A DNA stretch of 64,000 bases from Myxococcota bacterium (GCA_023150805.1 JAKLKF010000017.1:19333-83332); one strand, 5' to 3'. Shown: positions 1-9,289, counted from the first letter of the stretch. Numbers and translations: made by a program. The notes: generated from the letters alone by a model not told the origin.

Positions 1-9
1 GTCCCAGCC

Positions 10-1428
10 CTATTCCCCCACGCTCACATCCAGCACCGCGTTCCACAGCACCCGCACCCCCCGCCGCAGGTTCTCGATGCTGACGTGCTCGCCGTCTCCG
101 TGCATGGTGGCCAGCTCTTCGGCGGTCACGACGAAGGGCACGAAGCCGTAGGCCCGCACGCCCAGCGGCCGCAGCAGGATGGAGTCCGTGAAGCCCACGC
201 TGATCACCGGCCCGGCGACGGCGTTCGGATCCCCCTGCACCGCCCGGGCGGCCAGCGCCTGGTAGAAGGGATCGTCCGCCCACGGGCTGACCGAGGCGTC
301 AAAACGCTGGAGCACCTCGATCTGTACATTCGGATCGTCGATGGTGGTGACCAGCTCCTCCACCATGGCGTCGGGTGTGGTGCCCGGCAGCAGGCGACTG
401 TCCACGTTCGCCCAGACGGTGCTGGGCACGACGTTGGGCTGCTCGGCGCCGCCGAAGCCGGTGACGTGGGCGGTGTCGGTCATGCCGGCGCGGGTGAGCG
501 GGTTGCCCATCAGGCGCCCGCGCACCAGCAGCTTGACCAGGCCCGGCCGCTGCAGGACGAAGCCGGCGGCGCCGCCCTGGTGGGCGCCGATGTTGTGCAG
601 CAGCTCCAGCAGGGCGGGGTCCCAGGTGGGCTTGGGCTGGCGGTCCAGCAGGGCCTGGGCGGCGCGGGCCAGGCGCTCGGGGGCCTGGTCGGGCTGGGGC
701 ACGCTGCCGTGGCCGGGCTCGCCCGAGGCGACCAGGCGGGCCCACAGGACCCCCTTCTCGCCGACCGAGATGGGGTGCACGGTCTGTCCGGGGAAGAGCA
801 TGTCGGCGATGCCGACGCCCCCCTCGTTGACGACGTGCGAGCAGCCGATCTCGTCCCAGCGGGAGATGACGTGCTGGATGCCGCGGTTGTCGACCTCCTC
901 GTCGGCGACGGCCAGGAGCACCAGGTCGCGGGACAGGGGCAGGTCACTGTTTGCGGCCAGGGCCAGGACCATGGCCTCGACCGCACCCATTCCTTTCATG
1001 TCCAGGGCGCCGCGGCCCCACACATCCCCCTGGGCGTCGATGGTGCCCGACAGGGGGCCCTTGCCCTGGGGCCAGCGCGCCTCCTCGGCGGTGGCGACGT
1101 CGATGTGAGACAGCAGGCACAGGGGCGGCTGCTGGCCCGTGCCTGCCACCCGCGCGACCAGGCTGCCCCGGCCGGGGGCGTACTCCCAGACCTCGCTCTG
1201 GATGCCCCGGGCCTGCAGCCAGTCGGCCAGGAAGCGGGCGCCCGCCGTCTCGTTGCCGGGGGGGTTGACGGTGTCGACCCGCAGGTAGCCCGAGAGCAGG
1301 CGCGCCGTGTCTCGGCCGACCGCGGCCCAGTCCTGGTCGCGCCAGGGGGCGGCGGGATCCGGCGAGGCAGCGGCGGAGGCGGGAGGAGCGCCGAGGGCGA
1401 GGGAGGCGGCGAGGAGCAGGGGCAGCAT
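10..1428 (-). CDS. secreted M20-family metallopeptidase
   Basis: This is a zinc-dependent exopeptidase or amidohydrolase of the M20/M25/M40 family, 472 aa and complete. A signal peptide (residues 1-20, ending PASAA) predicts export to the periplasm or beyond. The M20 metal and catalytic ligands are visible: SHIDVA (H108, D110), GRGALDMKG (D143), DEEV (E177/E178), then NEGG and a late HGDGEH histidine. The VDTVNPPGNE stretch near residue 51 is typical of the PM20D1/carboxypeptidase-like branch. The usual GH-x-D is SH-x-D here. It is transcribed away from the FG-GAP lipoprotein gene, with about 120 bases between them. Substrate is unknown; the family cleaves terminal amino acids or N-acyl groups. 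Confidence 0.88.
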   Translation of the reverse strand: MLPLLLAASLALGAPPASAAASPDPAAPWRDQDWAAVGRDTARLLSGYLRVDTVNPPGNETAGARFLADWLQARGIQSEVWEYAPGRGSLVARVAGTGQQPPLCLLSHIDVATAEEARWPQGKGPLSGTIDAQGDVWGRGALDMKGMGAVEAMVLALAANSDLPLSRDLVLLAVADEEVDNRGIQHVISRWDEIGCSHVVNEGGVGIADMLFPGQTVHPISVGEKGVLWARLVASGEPGHGSVPQPDQAPERLARAAQALLDRQPKPTWDPALLELLHNIGAHQGGAAGFVLQRPGLVKLLVRGRLMGNPLTRAGMTDTAHVTGFGGAEQPNVVPSTVWANVDSRLLPGTTPDAMVEELVTTIDDPNVQIEVLQRFDASVSPWADDPFYQALAARAVQGDPNAVAGPVISVGFTDSILLRPLGVRAYGFVPFVVTAEELATMHGDGEHVSIENLRRGVRVLWNAVLDVSVGE

Positions 1429-1551
1429 GGGGGACCCTTAGTCCGCTGGGGTACCGGGTCGCCGGGCGGTCGAGGGGAGCTGTGCGAGATTCGCAGGAAC
1501 GCTTCGGCGAACCTGGGTTGGCCAGGTGAGTCGAGCGCGACGGGAGGCCTG

Positions 1552-3081
1552 ATGTCTGCGCTGCCGCTAATTCGCATGTCCACCACCCTGTGCCTGGTCT
1601 CGCTCGCGATGGCCTGCCGGAGCAAGGACGAGCTGGCCTGCGGCCCGGGCACCGTCGAGGTGGACGGCCTGTGCGTGCCGGACGAATCGGCCACCGACTC
1701 CGACTCCGACTCCGACACCGATCCCGGCGCTCGCTGGTCCGGTACGGAGCGCCTGCCTGCCGGTGGCTGCTCCCTTCGCGGGGAGGAGCGCGAGGACCTC
1801 GCCGGGAGGGCCGTGGCGATGGGGGAACTGGACAGAGACGGCCAGGCCGATGTCCTCGTAGGGGAGCCCTTCGCGTGGGCGGACACGGACGACGCGGGCC
1901 AGGTCTGCCTGCTCCAGGAGCCGGTCACGGAGGACGTGGACCTGGGCACCGGCGCACGCGGCATCGAGGGCGATGCGGAGCGCGCCTGCCTGGGCAACGG
2001 CCTGGCAGTGCTGGGCGACGTCAATGGCGACGGGGTGCCAGAGGCGGCGGCCTCGGCTCCCGAGGCCAGCACCGCCAACACCAGCCCCCAGGGACGTGGC
2101 AGCATCTTCATCTCCTCGGACCTGTTGGAGGCTGAGGCCACGGTTGACGCCGTGGCGACCTGGACCGGCGAGGACGACGAGGACGCTGCGGGCAGCGCTG
2201 TCGCCGCCGGGTCGGACCTGACTGGGGACGGCGTGCCGGACCAGGCCATCGGCGCCCTGGGGTGGGGAGGCAGCACCGGGGCCGTCTATGTGTTGGGCCC
2301 GAGCGTGCTCGACGGGGGCTCCCTGGACGGGGCGGACGCGCGCTTCCATCCATTGGATGACGAGCTGTCCGGAGACTGCTTCGGCACCTCCCTGGCGATG
2401 CTGGGCGACCTGGATGGTGAGGGAATCGGCGACCTGGGCGTGGGCAGGGCATCCCACGACAGCGGCGGCGCGGTGGTGGTCTTCCTGGGACCTGCCGCCG
2501 GCGGCCGGGACGCCGCCGACTTCGAAGGCCTGGTGATGGGCAGGGGCGGCGCGATCGGCCTGCACCACCAGGGCCTCGCCGGGCCCGGCGACGTGGACGG
2601 CGATGGCACGGCCGACATCCTGGTCGGCGCGCCCGAGACCCACACCGACGAGGATGACTCCGGCACCCCCTTCCTCATCTCCGGGGCGGCCGCGCTGGAG
2701 GGCACCGACGTCTTGCTGGCTACCGCGACGATCGAGGGCCACATCTACGCCCAGGCCCTCGGCCGGTCGGTCGCCGCGATGGGTGACCAGGACGGAGACG
2801 ACCATGCAGAGGTGCTGATCGGATCCATGGGTGACGACCTGGAGGGGGACTACGGCGGATCAGCCATCCTGTATTACGGACCGGTCAGCGGGACCCTCAC
2901 CCGCGAAGACGCCGACGCTGCCTGGGGTGGCACCACCAACGCCAACGCCGGGGTGTCGCTCGCGGCAGGGCAGGACCTCAACGGCGATCGGTACAGCGAT
3001 CTGGTGATCGGGGCCGAGAGCGCTACCGGTGGCGCCCTGTGGTCCGGCGTGGTCTACGTCGTGCCCGGAATGGCGCCCTGA
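1552..3081 (+). CDS. FG-GAP repeat lipoprotein
   Basis: This 509-aa lipoprotein is built from about seven FG-GAP/calcium-loop repeats of the form GDxDGDGxxDxxVG (for example GDVNGDGVPE, GDVDGDGTADILVG, QDLNGDRYSDLVIG), which predicts an integrin-like beta-propeller on the cell surface. The start is set by GGGAGG four bases before ATG 1552. A second ATG at 1576 gives the cleaner lipobox (LAMAC). After the lipid Cys comes a small module, CGPGTVEVDGLCVP, then a Ser-Asp tether (DSDSDSDTD). The ORF track's longer version reads through the antisense of the peptidase gene and was trimmed. Ligand is unknown. Confidence 0.85.
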   Translation: MSALPLIRMSTTLCLVSLAMACRSKDELACGPGTVEVDGLCVPDESATDSDSDSDTDPGARWSGTERLPAGGCSLRGEEREDLAGRAVAMGELDRDGQADVLVGEPFAWADTDDAGQVCLLQEPVTEDVDLGTGARGIEGDAERACLGNGLAVLGDVNGDGVPEAAASAPEASTANTSPQGRGSIFISSDLLEAEATVDAVATWTGEDDEDAAGSAVAAGSDLTGDGVPDQAIGALGWGGSTGAVYVLGPSVLDGGSLDGADARFHPLDDELSGDCFGTSLAMLGDLDGEGIGDLGVGRASHDSGGAVVVFLGPAAGGRDAADFEGLVMGRGGAIGLHHQGLAGPGDVDGDGTADILVGAPETHTDEDDSGTPFLISGAAALEGTDVLLATATIEGHIYAQALGRSVAAMGDQDGDDHAEVLIGSMGDDLEGDYGGSAILYYGPVSGTLTREDADAAWGGTTNANAGVSLAAGQDLNGDRYSDLVIGAESATGGALWSGVVYVVPGMAP

Positions 3082-3095
3082 TCAAGCCGGGAAGC

Positions 3096-4349
3096 TCATC
3101 GGGACGATGGGTCAGCGGCGCTGGGGATCGTGAGCAGCACCTCGCTGCCGTCGAGCACGGTCCAGACGGGATCCCCCCCCGCCAGCCGACGGGTCTCTCG
3201 CAGGATGACCGGCACGCCGTCTCCCTGGGCTTCCATGAAGAAGCCGCGCCCGCTGCCCTGGCCGGCTTCCCCCACGGGCAACTTGACCATGATCGACTTC
3301 ACGGCCTCGTTGCGGGTCGACTGGCGCAGCGCGATGCTCTCGACCGACAGGGTGTTGGGCAGCGGACCCGGGGAGTACAGCTCCAGGCGGTCGTCGAAGA
3401 GGAACAAGCGGATCCGCGAGCCATGGACGGAGTAGTCCCGGTGGACGACCGCGTTGACGATGGCCTCGAACAGGGCGCGCTCGGAGAACTGAGGCACCTC
3501 CGCCCGAGGAGGCCCTTCCTGCACGCTGACCTGCATGTTCCGCCGCGCGAAGGCGTACAAGGCGAGGATCTGCTGGTCGAGGGGGCCCGTGATGTCCGCG
3601 GCGTCGACCTGGTTGTTCGAGTCCTGGACCACGCCCCGGAAGCGCACGGCGCGGGCGCTCGCCCCGGGCAGCCAGGTCTCCGGGTGGGTGCAGCACAAGA
3701 GCAGCCCGGTGACCGTGGCGCGCTCCTGCCCCTCGTCCATGGTCAGGATCTTGCGCTTGTGCAGAGTCCGAACCGGATCTTCGACGGTGGGGTCGCAGAG
3801 TCGGCCCCACAAGCTCGGCTCCAGGTCAACAAGCCGCGTCTCCGGGACCGCCTGCTCGTCGAAGCGGATCAGGCGCGCCTGGCTGCGCTGTTGGAAGAGT
3901 CGCGCCAGCAGCTCGGGGGGCATCTCCCGCTTGCTGCTGCCGATGCGTTGAAAGTAGCCGCCAGGGCTGCGGTGGACGAAGAGGCTGCGGGGCACCTCGA
4001 TCTTGAGCACCGCGCGCAGCTCGCCGAGCGCATCCGGCAGCTCCAGGCGCAGGATGTGTACCCGCAGCGGCGGGGTGACGCTGTCGTGGCAGAGCTCGCG
4101 GACGAAGGTCTCGACCAGGTCCAGCTTGTCGACCGGGATCCCGTCGACCTGCCGGCTCTTGTCGTCGACGCCCAGCAGGCAGACGCCATCGGCGGTGTTG
4201 GCCATCGCGGCCAGCTCGTCGGCGAGGCTTTCCCGTGCGGGTCCGGTCACCTTCTTGCCGGCGAGCGTGACCGCCTTGAGCTCCAGAGCGTTGTCTTCGC
4301 CCAGGCGGATCTTGTCCAGCAGTTCAGGAGCCGAGTCGAACATCCACAC
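3096..4349 (-). CDS. AlbA_2 / RecG-C-like ATP-binding protein
   Basis: This 417-aa protein has the layout of the COG2865 group. An AlbA_2 (Schlafen-like divergent AAA) domain lies near residues 10-130, including ELKAVTLAG and the LLGVDDK strand. A GHKL/HATPase-like domain lies near residues 290-330 (FEAIVNAVVHRDYSVHG, RLELYSPGPLPN). Proteins of this type are usually annotated as putative transcriptional regulators or RecG-like ATP-binding proteins, and several occur in phage-defence settings. Its ATG lies 26 bases inside the end of the upstream PHP-ATPase gene, so the two are very probably translated from one mRNA. Role in the pair is inference: nucleic-acid-binding partner or regulator. Confidence 0.82.
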   Translation of the reverse strand: MWMFDSAPELLDKIRLGEDNALELKAVTLAGKKVTGPARESLADELAAMANTADGVCLLGVDDKSRQVDGIPVDKLDLVETFVRELCHDSVTPPLRVHILRLELPDALGELRAVLKIEVPRSLFVHRSPGGYFQRIGSSKREMPPELLARLFQQRSQARLIRFDEQAVPETRLVDLEPSLWGRLCDPTVEDPVRTLHKRKILTMDEGQERATVTGLLLCCTHPETWLPGASARAVRFRGVVQDSNNQVDAADITGPLDQQILALYAFARRNMQVSVQEGPPRAEVPQFSERALFEAIVNAVVHRDYSVHGSRIRLFLFDDRLELYSPGPLPNTLSVESIALRQSTRNEAVKSIMVKLPVGEAGQGSGRGFFMEAQGDGVPVILRETRRLAGGDPVWTVLDGSEVLLTIPSAADPSSR

Positions 4350-7101
4350 CTCCGTGGGCGATCCGGCGGTACCGCTCCCGGAAGGCCTCGGCGCCGCCCT
4401 CCATCACCCGGCAGATCTCGTCGCGCACGTCCTGCTCCTGCAGGCCCCCGGTGCAGACCTGGGTGGCCTGGCCCCCGCGAACGTCCAGCGCGACGACGTG
4501 CTCCGCGTCCCCGTTGACCACGATGTTGGGATTGTGGGTCACGACCAGGACCTGCCGGCGGGACTTGATGCGGCGGAGCTGCTGCACGATGAGATCGTAG
4601 ACGAGCTGGTTGTCCAGGTCGTCTTCGGGCTGGTCCAGCAGGATCGGCTCGTCGCCGTGGGAGAGCAGAAAGGCGAGCAGGGCCGCAGAGCGCTGGCCGG
4701 GGGATCCCTGGGTGATGGGCTGGAAGCCCTTGCGCCGCCCTGCGGGCTGGAAGGACACGAGCAGGGTGTCGCCCGGGAACCAGGCGTCGAGGCGATCCAT
4801 CTGCTCCGGGGGGCGGGCCTGGAGGAAGGTGGCGAAGGTCTTGTGGTTGGCGGTCACTGCGCCCAAGCGGATCCCTTGAAGCCGTGTCTTGAGCAGGTCC
4901 ACGCGGGAGAGCATCGCTGCCTGGAGCTCCAGCCGCTTGTCGGGTGCAGCCTTCTCGAACTCGTCACGGAACTTCCCGACCAGGTCACCGACCAGGGTCC
5001 CCGCCTGGCCCGGCTCGCCGATGTCGCTTCCGAACCGCGTGTCCTCGCAGCCGAGTAGGGACCGGAGTCCGCTGACCACCGAGTCCGGGTCTCCCAGCGG
5101 CACGACCTCGATCCGCACGAGCTGGTTGTCCTTCAAGACCGCCTCCAGGAACTGCGCGCGCTGGGCGCTGAGCTCCAGGCGAAGCGCGCGCAGGCGCGCC
5201 AGGCTCTCTCCGGCCTGGGTCTGCATGGTGGCCAGGCTCAGCCGGGTGCCCTCGAAGCCCTTGAGCTTCTGCTCCAGGAGCTGCCGCTGCTGCACCAGCC
5301 GGCCGTACTCGCTGGGATCGCCGCCCCCCGCGGCCTGGAGGTCCTCGATGAGGCGAGCGTAGGCCGCGTCCACCGCTGCCACCGCTTGCGTCCAGGGTGA
5401 GCCCGCTCGCTCCGCGCTCCACCGGTTCCTGAGCGCCGACGCCCGGTCCGCGAGCGCACGCGCCTCCACGCGGAGGGCGTCGACCTCGGCGCCAAAGCGC
5501 GCCATCGCGGCCGTCACGGCGGCGTCGGCCGGGTCCGCGGGATCGAACACGCTCCCGTCGGCAGGGGCCAGCTCGACCGCCTCGGCGGCCGCGGCCAGGC
5601 CGTTGACCAGTCCGTCCAGCCCCCCGCTCCACTCATCGACGGCGCGGCCCTGGCGGCGGCGGCGCTGCCAGCGCTGGAGCAGGTCGGCGTGGCCTGCCCC
5701 CTCGAAGACGAGGAGCTTGCGCTGGACGTCCTCCAGCTCTCCGCGGACCCGGGGCTCGTCCCCCAGGCTCGCCGCCACCTCGCGCACCTTCGCGCGCAGC
5801 GAGAGGAAGCGGGTCTCCTCGGCGGTCCAGCGCTCCTTCCAGGCACGGAACCCCACCTCGGGGGCTTCGTCGACGATCCGCAGCAGCGCCTCGGGCTCGC
5901 GGGTCAGCTCGTAGACCTGCTTCTGGCTGTAGATGCGCACGGGGAAGCGCTCGGCCACCTGGCCTTCGCTCTTCGACCAGGTGCCGTCGGGCTGCGCTAC
6001 CTCGATGGGCGGTGCGGTCCCGGCGCGGTCCCACTGGATCCGGAAGCGGGCGCCATCCTTGCGGTACACCACGCTGACCTTGGAGGCGTCAGTGAGGATG
6101 CCCCGGCCGCGGTTCTCATATTTCTTGACCAGCTCGCTCCACTCGGTCTTGAGCCCCGCGGGCAGCTCCGTCTCGCGCCGCAGGGCCGCGCGGGCCAGCT
6201 CCAGGATGGAGGACTTGCCGGTGCCCCGGCCGCCGATGATGGCGTTGAGCCAGGGGTTCAGCGTCAAGGTGAACGGTGCGCTCCGGCCGATGTAGCGCGT
6301 GTTCTCGATGGTGATCGACTCCAGGACCAAGGCAGCGTGCTGGTTTGGATCCTGCGCCGTGGTCGGGTTGCAGACGCTCAGGGCGCCGTCCTGGAGGGCC
6401 AGGCGCAGTCCCTCCAGGGTCGGGGCCGTCATCTTGATCCAGGTGCTGTGCGATCCGATGTCGGCGGGGGTGTGGGCGTCGGACGACCAGATCTGCGTAC
6501 ACCTACCCGTGGGTGGCAGGTAGCTCGGAATCGTCCCGTCCACGTACTTGAGCAGGTCGGGATCTCCGTGCTTCACTTCGATGGCAGACACGTCCGGCAA
6601 CCGGAGCAGGTCGCGAAGCGTCCCGCTGGGGCCGATCTCCTTCAGGACCCCGTTCTCCGCGTCGACGTGCGCCAGGATGCACAGGCCGCCCAACTGGCGC
6701 GCCTCGCGCATGGCGTCCTCCACGGACTTCTGGGGCCTGGTCTCCTTCTCGCCCCAGCCCTGGACTGGCAGATCGCACTTTGTCAACAATGCGGCGACCT
6801 GATCGCGTCCCACGGTCGAGTCGAACAGCACGAGCAGATGTACGCCGGGGTACACCGTCAACTCGACGCCGGGGAACAACGCCGCCCGGTTCCCCAACGC
6901 TGTGCGCGCCGGCTCGATGCCGTTGGGGGTGTTGTGGTCGGTGACCGCGACGACCTGCACGCCGCTGGCGACGACGCCCGCTGCCCAGTCGGCGAACGTG
7001 ACCTCGCCCCGCTTGGTGTAGTCATAGGACTCGGGAGTGTGGACATGCAGGTCGCAGCGCCACCAGCGGGCGCCGGGCCAGCTCCAGGCGGTCGGGCTCA
7101 T
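4324..7101 (-). CDS. TrlF/Ppl-like PHP-domain SMC-type ATPase
   Basis: A 925-aa fusion of a PHP phosphoesterase and an SMC/RecF-type ATPase. The PHP metal motifs are intact: HVHTPES (about residue 19), VTDHN (about 54), an Ile-Leu-Ala-His strand (about 145) and SSDAH (about 206). Walker A is GGRGTGKSS (about 290). Long coiled-coil stretches follow, then a late ABC-type signature and Walker B (SPGQRSAA, then ILLDQPEDDLDN) and the VVTHNPN His-loop. This matches NCBI's TrlF-family ATPases and resembles, from memory, the single-gene anti-phage protein reported as Ppl. The start at 7101 has GGAGG four bases upstream; the track's 35 extra residues are unsupported. An inverted repeat at 7137-7149 lies in its promoter region. 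Predicted role is nucleic-acid or nucleotide cleavage gated by ATP. Confidence 0.88.
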   Translation of the reverse strand: MSPTAWSWPGARWWRCDLHVHTPESYDYTKRGEVTFADWAAGVVASGVQVVAVTDHNTPNGIEPARTALGNRAALFPGVELTVYPGVHLLVLFDSTVGRDQVAALLTKCDLPVQGWGEKETRPQKSVEDAMREARQLGGLCILAHVDAENGVLKEIGPSGTLRDLLRLPDVSAIEVKHGDPDLLKYVDGTIPSYLPPTGRCTQIWSSDAHTPADIGSHSTWIKMTAPTLEGLRLALQDGALSVCNPTTAQDPNQHAALVLESITIENTRYIGRSAPFTLTLNPWLNAIIGGRGTGKSSILELARAALRRETELPAGLKTEWSELVKKYENRGRGILTDASKVSVVYRKDGARFRIQWDRAGTAPPIEVAQPDGTWSKSEGQVAERFPVRIYSQKQVYELTREPEALLRIVDEAPEVGFRAWKERWTAEETRFLSLRAKVREVAASLGDEPRVRGELEDVQRKLLVFEGAGHADLLQRWQRRRRQGRAVDEWSGGLDGLVNGLAAAAEAVELAPADGSVFDPADPADAAVTAAMARFGAEVDALRVEARALADRASALRNRWSAERAGSPWTQAVAAVDAAYARLIEDLQAAGGGDPSEYGRLVQQRQLLEQKLKGFEGTRLSLATMQTQAGESLARLRALRLELSAQRAQFLEAVLKDNQLVRIEVVPLGDPDSVVSGLRSLLGCEDTRFGSDIGEPGQAGTLVGDLVGKFRDEFEKAAPDKRLELQAAMLSRVDLLKTRLQGIRLGAVTANHKTFATFLQARPPEQMDRLDAWFPGDTLLVSFQPAGRRKGFQPITQGSPGQRSAALLAFLLSHGDEPILLDQPEDDLDNQLVYDLIVQQLRRIKSRRQVLVVTHNPNIVVNGDAEHVVALDVRGGQATQVCTGGLQEQDVRDEICRVMEGGAEAFRERYRRIAHGGVDVRLGS

Positions 7102-7136
7102 CTCGCCTCCAGGGGCCACCAGCCAGGCAGGGGAAA

Positions 7137-7149
7137 CTTGACTATCAAG
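7137..7149. promoter_or_regulatory. inverted repeat CTTGA-N3-TCAAG
   Basis: A perfect 5+5 inverted repeat (CTTGACTATCAAG) sits 36-48 bases upstream of the PHP-ATPase start, in the divergent gap with the Omp85-like gene. It is strikingly AT-rich for this DNA. It could be an operator for the candidate defence operon; no regulator gene lies beside it, though the AlbA_2 partner is a possible autoregulator. Confidence 0.4.
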
Positions 7150-7190
7150 GTCGACCGGCCAGAGGACGCCCGCCCACCGTCCCGGGGCCC

Positions 7191-7196
7191 TATATT
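7191..7196 (+). promoter_or_regulatory. -10 box TATATT for the Omp85-like gene
   Basis: TATATT is a near-consensus -10 element 21 bases before ATG 7218. No convincing -35 hexamer is visible 17 bases upstream, which is common in this window. Confidence 0.45.
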
Positions 7197-7217
7197 GGCC
7201 CGCCACCCGAGGGTCCC

Positions 7218-8417
7218 ATGCTGCTGTTGTGGCTGCTCGCCACGCTGGCCCTGGCCGCCGACACGAGCTGGTACGCCGTGCCCAACGTCGCCTACGACAG
7301 CGACGACGGCCTGGGCTTTGGCGCCCGCTTCGAGCATGCCCGGCTGGACCCGGCGCTCTCGCCCTACCGGCGGGCCTGGATGGTCCACAGCTTCGCCAGC
7401 ATGCGTGGCTACCAGCACCACCGCGTGCGCTTCGACCGCCTGGGCCTGGGCCGCGACGGGCGCACCCGCCTGACGGTCAACCTGTCCTACCGGCAGTGGG
7501 CGAATGACGGCTACTGGGGCATCGGCAACGGCACCCTGCGGGAGCAGGCCTTCGTCGAGGACGCCGACGGCGGCGCGCTGGACGCGGACGACCCCGCCCG
7601 CAAGCGCTACCGCTACCAGCTCCTCCAGCCCTTCGCCCAGGTGGCGCTGCGCCGGCAGGTGACCGCGGGCGGACCCCTCTACGCCTACCTGGCGCTCAAC
7701 CCCAAGTACAGCGTGGTGAAGACCTACGAGGGCAGCCTGCTCGCCGAGCAGCGGCCCTACGGCATGGACGGCGGCTTCGTGCCCCAGCTCCTCTTCGGGA
7801 TCCAGCACGACACGCGCAGCCCCGAGGTCTGCCCCAGCGAGGGCGCCCTGCTGGAGCTGGGCGGGCGCCTGGCCCCCTGGGGCACGGGGCAGGCCGGCGG
7901 CTTCGGGGGCCTGTTCCTGTCGGCGCGGGGCTTCCAGGCGCTGGGCACGCCGCGGCTGGTGCTGGCCGGGCGCCTGATGGCCGAGGCCATGTGGGGCAGC
8001 GTGCCCTTCTACGAGATGGTCCACTGGGGCGGCGCCACGCCGGTCCAGGGCGTCGGCGGCTTCGAGACCCTGCGCGGGATCAGCTTCGGCCGCTGGCGCG
8101 CGCCGGGCAAGGCCGTCGCCAACGCCGAGCTGCGCGCCCGCGTGCTCGACGGCGACGCGGGCCAGGTCCACCTGGGCCTGGAGCTGGCGCCCTACGTCGA
8201 CGCGGGCGCCGTCTTCTTCGCCGGCGACCAGGCGACGGCGGCGACGCCCGCCAACCCCATCCACCCGGCCGCCGGGGTCGGCACGCGCCTGGTGCTGGAC
8301 GAGACCTTCGTCGGGCGGGTCGACCTGGGCTGGGGGGTGGACCCCGTGCAGACCGACCAGGGCGTCGAGTCGCGCAAGACCATGGGGATCTACGTGGTCT
8401 TCGACCACCCGTTCTGA
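7218..8417 (+). CDS. BamA/TamA-like outer-membrane barrel protein (POTRA-less)
   Basis: A 399-aa outer-membrane protein of the Omp85/surface antigen D15 type. It has a signal peptide (LLATLALAA), alternating beta-strand patterning throughout, an LRGISFGRWR motif resembling the VRGF/Y region of the barrel's inward loop, and a C-terminal phenylalanine (VVFDHPF), as expected for recognition by the BAM complex. At 399 aa it has no room for POTRA domains, so it is a stand-alone barrel, closer to patatin-linked or short Omp85 variants than to BamA itself. It stands alone between the PHP-ATPase (divergent) and AraC (convergent). Function may be surface display or small-molecule passage; unproven. 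Confidence 0.8.
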   Translation: MLLLWLLATLALAADTSWYAVPNVAYDSDDGLGFGARFEHARLDPALSPYRRAWMVHSFASMRGYQHHRVRFDRLGLGRDGRTRLTVNLSYRQWANDGYWGIGNGTLREQAFVEDADGGALDADDPARKRYRYQLLQPFAQVALRRQVTAGGPLYAYLALNPKYSVVKTYEGSLLAEQRPYGMDGGFVPQLLFGIQHDTRSPEVCPSEGALLELGGRLAPWGTGQAGGFGGLFLSARGFQALGTPRLVLAGRLMAEAMWGSVPFYEMVHWGGATPVQGVGGFETLRGISFGRWRAPGKAVANAELRARVLDGDAGQVHLGLELAPYVDAGAVFFAGDQATAATPANPIHPAAGVGTRLVLDETFVGRVDLGWGVDPVQTDQGVESRKTMGIYVVFDHPF

Positions 8418-8422
8418 CCTCC

Positions 8423-9289
8423 TCACTCGTACATGCGGCGCATCGGATCGCCCGGCTGGACCTGCGCGTCGAAGTCGCGCCCCAGGTCGGACCGCTGCAC
8501 GCGCCGGTGGTAGCTGGCCGGGCTGTCCCCCGTGAATGCACGGAAGGCGTGGATGAAGTGCGACTGGTCGCAGTAGCCGGCCTCGTGCGCGATCCGCCCC
8601 CAGTCCGGCTGCTGGCCGTGCTGGTCGAGCGCCTCGAAGGCGCGCTGGAAGCGCACGACCTGGGAGAACAGGCGCGGCTCGACGCCGACGGCCTGCCGGA
8701 AGCGCCTCAGGAATTGCCGACGGCCGAGCGCGCAGTCGGCCGCCAGCTCCTCGACGGACACGCGGCCGCGAGACTCCAGGATGCGCTCCACCGCCTCGAC
8801 CACCGGCTGGTCGAGCGCCGGCTGGCGCAGGTTCGCCCAGAGGAAGCGCTCTACCGCTGCGACCCGCGCCGCCAGGTCGGGCGCCTGCCGCACCTCGGAC
8901 TCCAGGACCCGACTGGCGACAAAGAGCGAGTCCAGCGCCAGGTTGCAGTCCACCAGCGGAGGGGAAGGAGCCTGCAGGTAGGGCCGCAGGCCCCACGGGT
9001 GGAAGCCCACCATCAGCACACCCAGGCGGCCACGCGCCCGGTAGGACACGGTGCGGGTCTGGAAGCCTGTGAGGGCGAAAGGAGGGCTCTCGCGCGCCGG
9101 ACCGTCGAGCGTGCGCTCATCCGCTGCGTCTCCCCAGGAGACCACGAGCTGGACGTGGGGAACGGGGAGCACCGAGAGCCAGGCGGACTCGGCCAGGCAA
9201 GGAGGGGGAGGAGCCTCCAGCGCGTAGTAGTAGGCCACCGAGCGGGCCAGGTGGGCGGAGGGGCGGAGGAACTCGGCGTGGACGGTCAT
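8423..9289 (-). CDS. AraC-family transcriptional regulator
   Basis: A 288-aa regulator with an N-terminal sensing region (residues 1 to about 160) and a C-terminal double helix-turn-helix. The first helix pair is in VEELAADCALGRRQFLRRF; the second contains the family signature IAHEAGYCDQSHFIHAF followed by FTGDSPASYHR. The start MTVHAEF at 9289 was chosen because the longer track version adds a low-complexity leader with no ribosome site; even 9289 lacks a strong one. It is divergent from the membrane gene at 9451, which is its most likely target. Confidence 0.85.
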   Translation of the reverse strand: MTVHAEFLRPSAHLARSVAYYYALEAPPPPCLAESAWLSVLPVPHVQLVVSWGDAADERTLDGPARESPPFALTGFQTRTVSYRARGRLGVLMVGFHPWGLRPYLQAPSPPLVDCNLALDSLFVASRVLESEVRQAPDLAARVAAVERFLWANLRQPALDQPVVEAVERILESRGRVSVEELAADCALGRRQFLRRFRQAVGVEPRLFSQVVRFQRAFEALDQHGQQPDWGRIAHEAGYCDQSHFIHAFRAFTGDSPASYHRRVQRSDLGRDFDAQVQPGDPMRRMYE

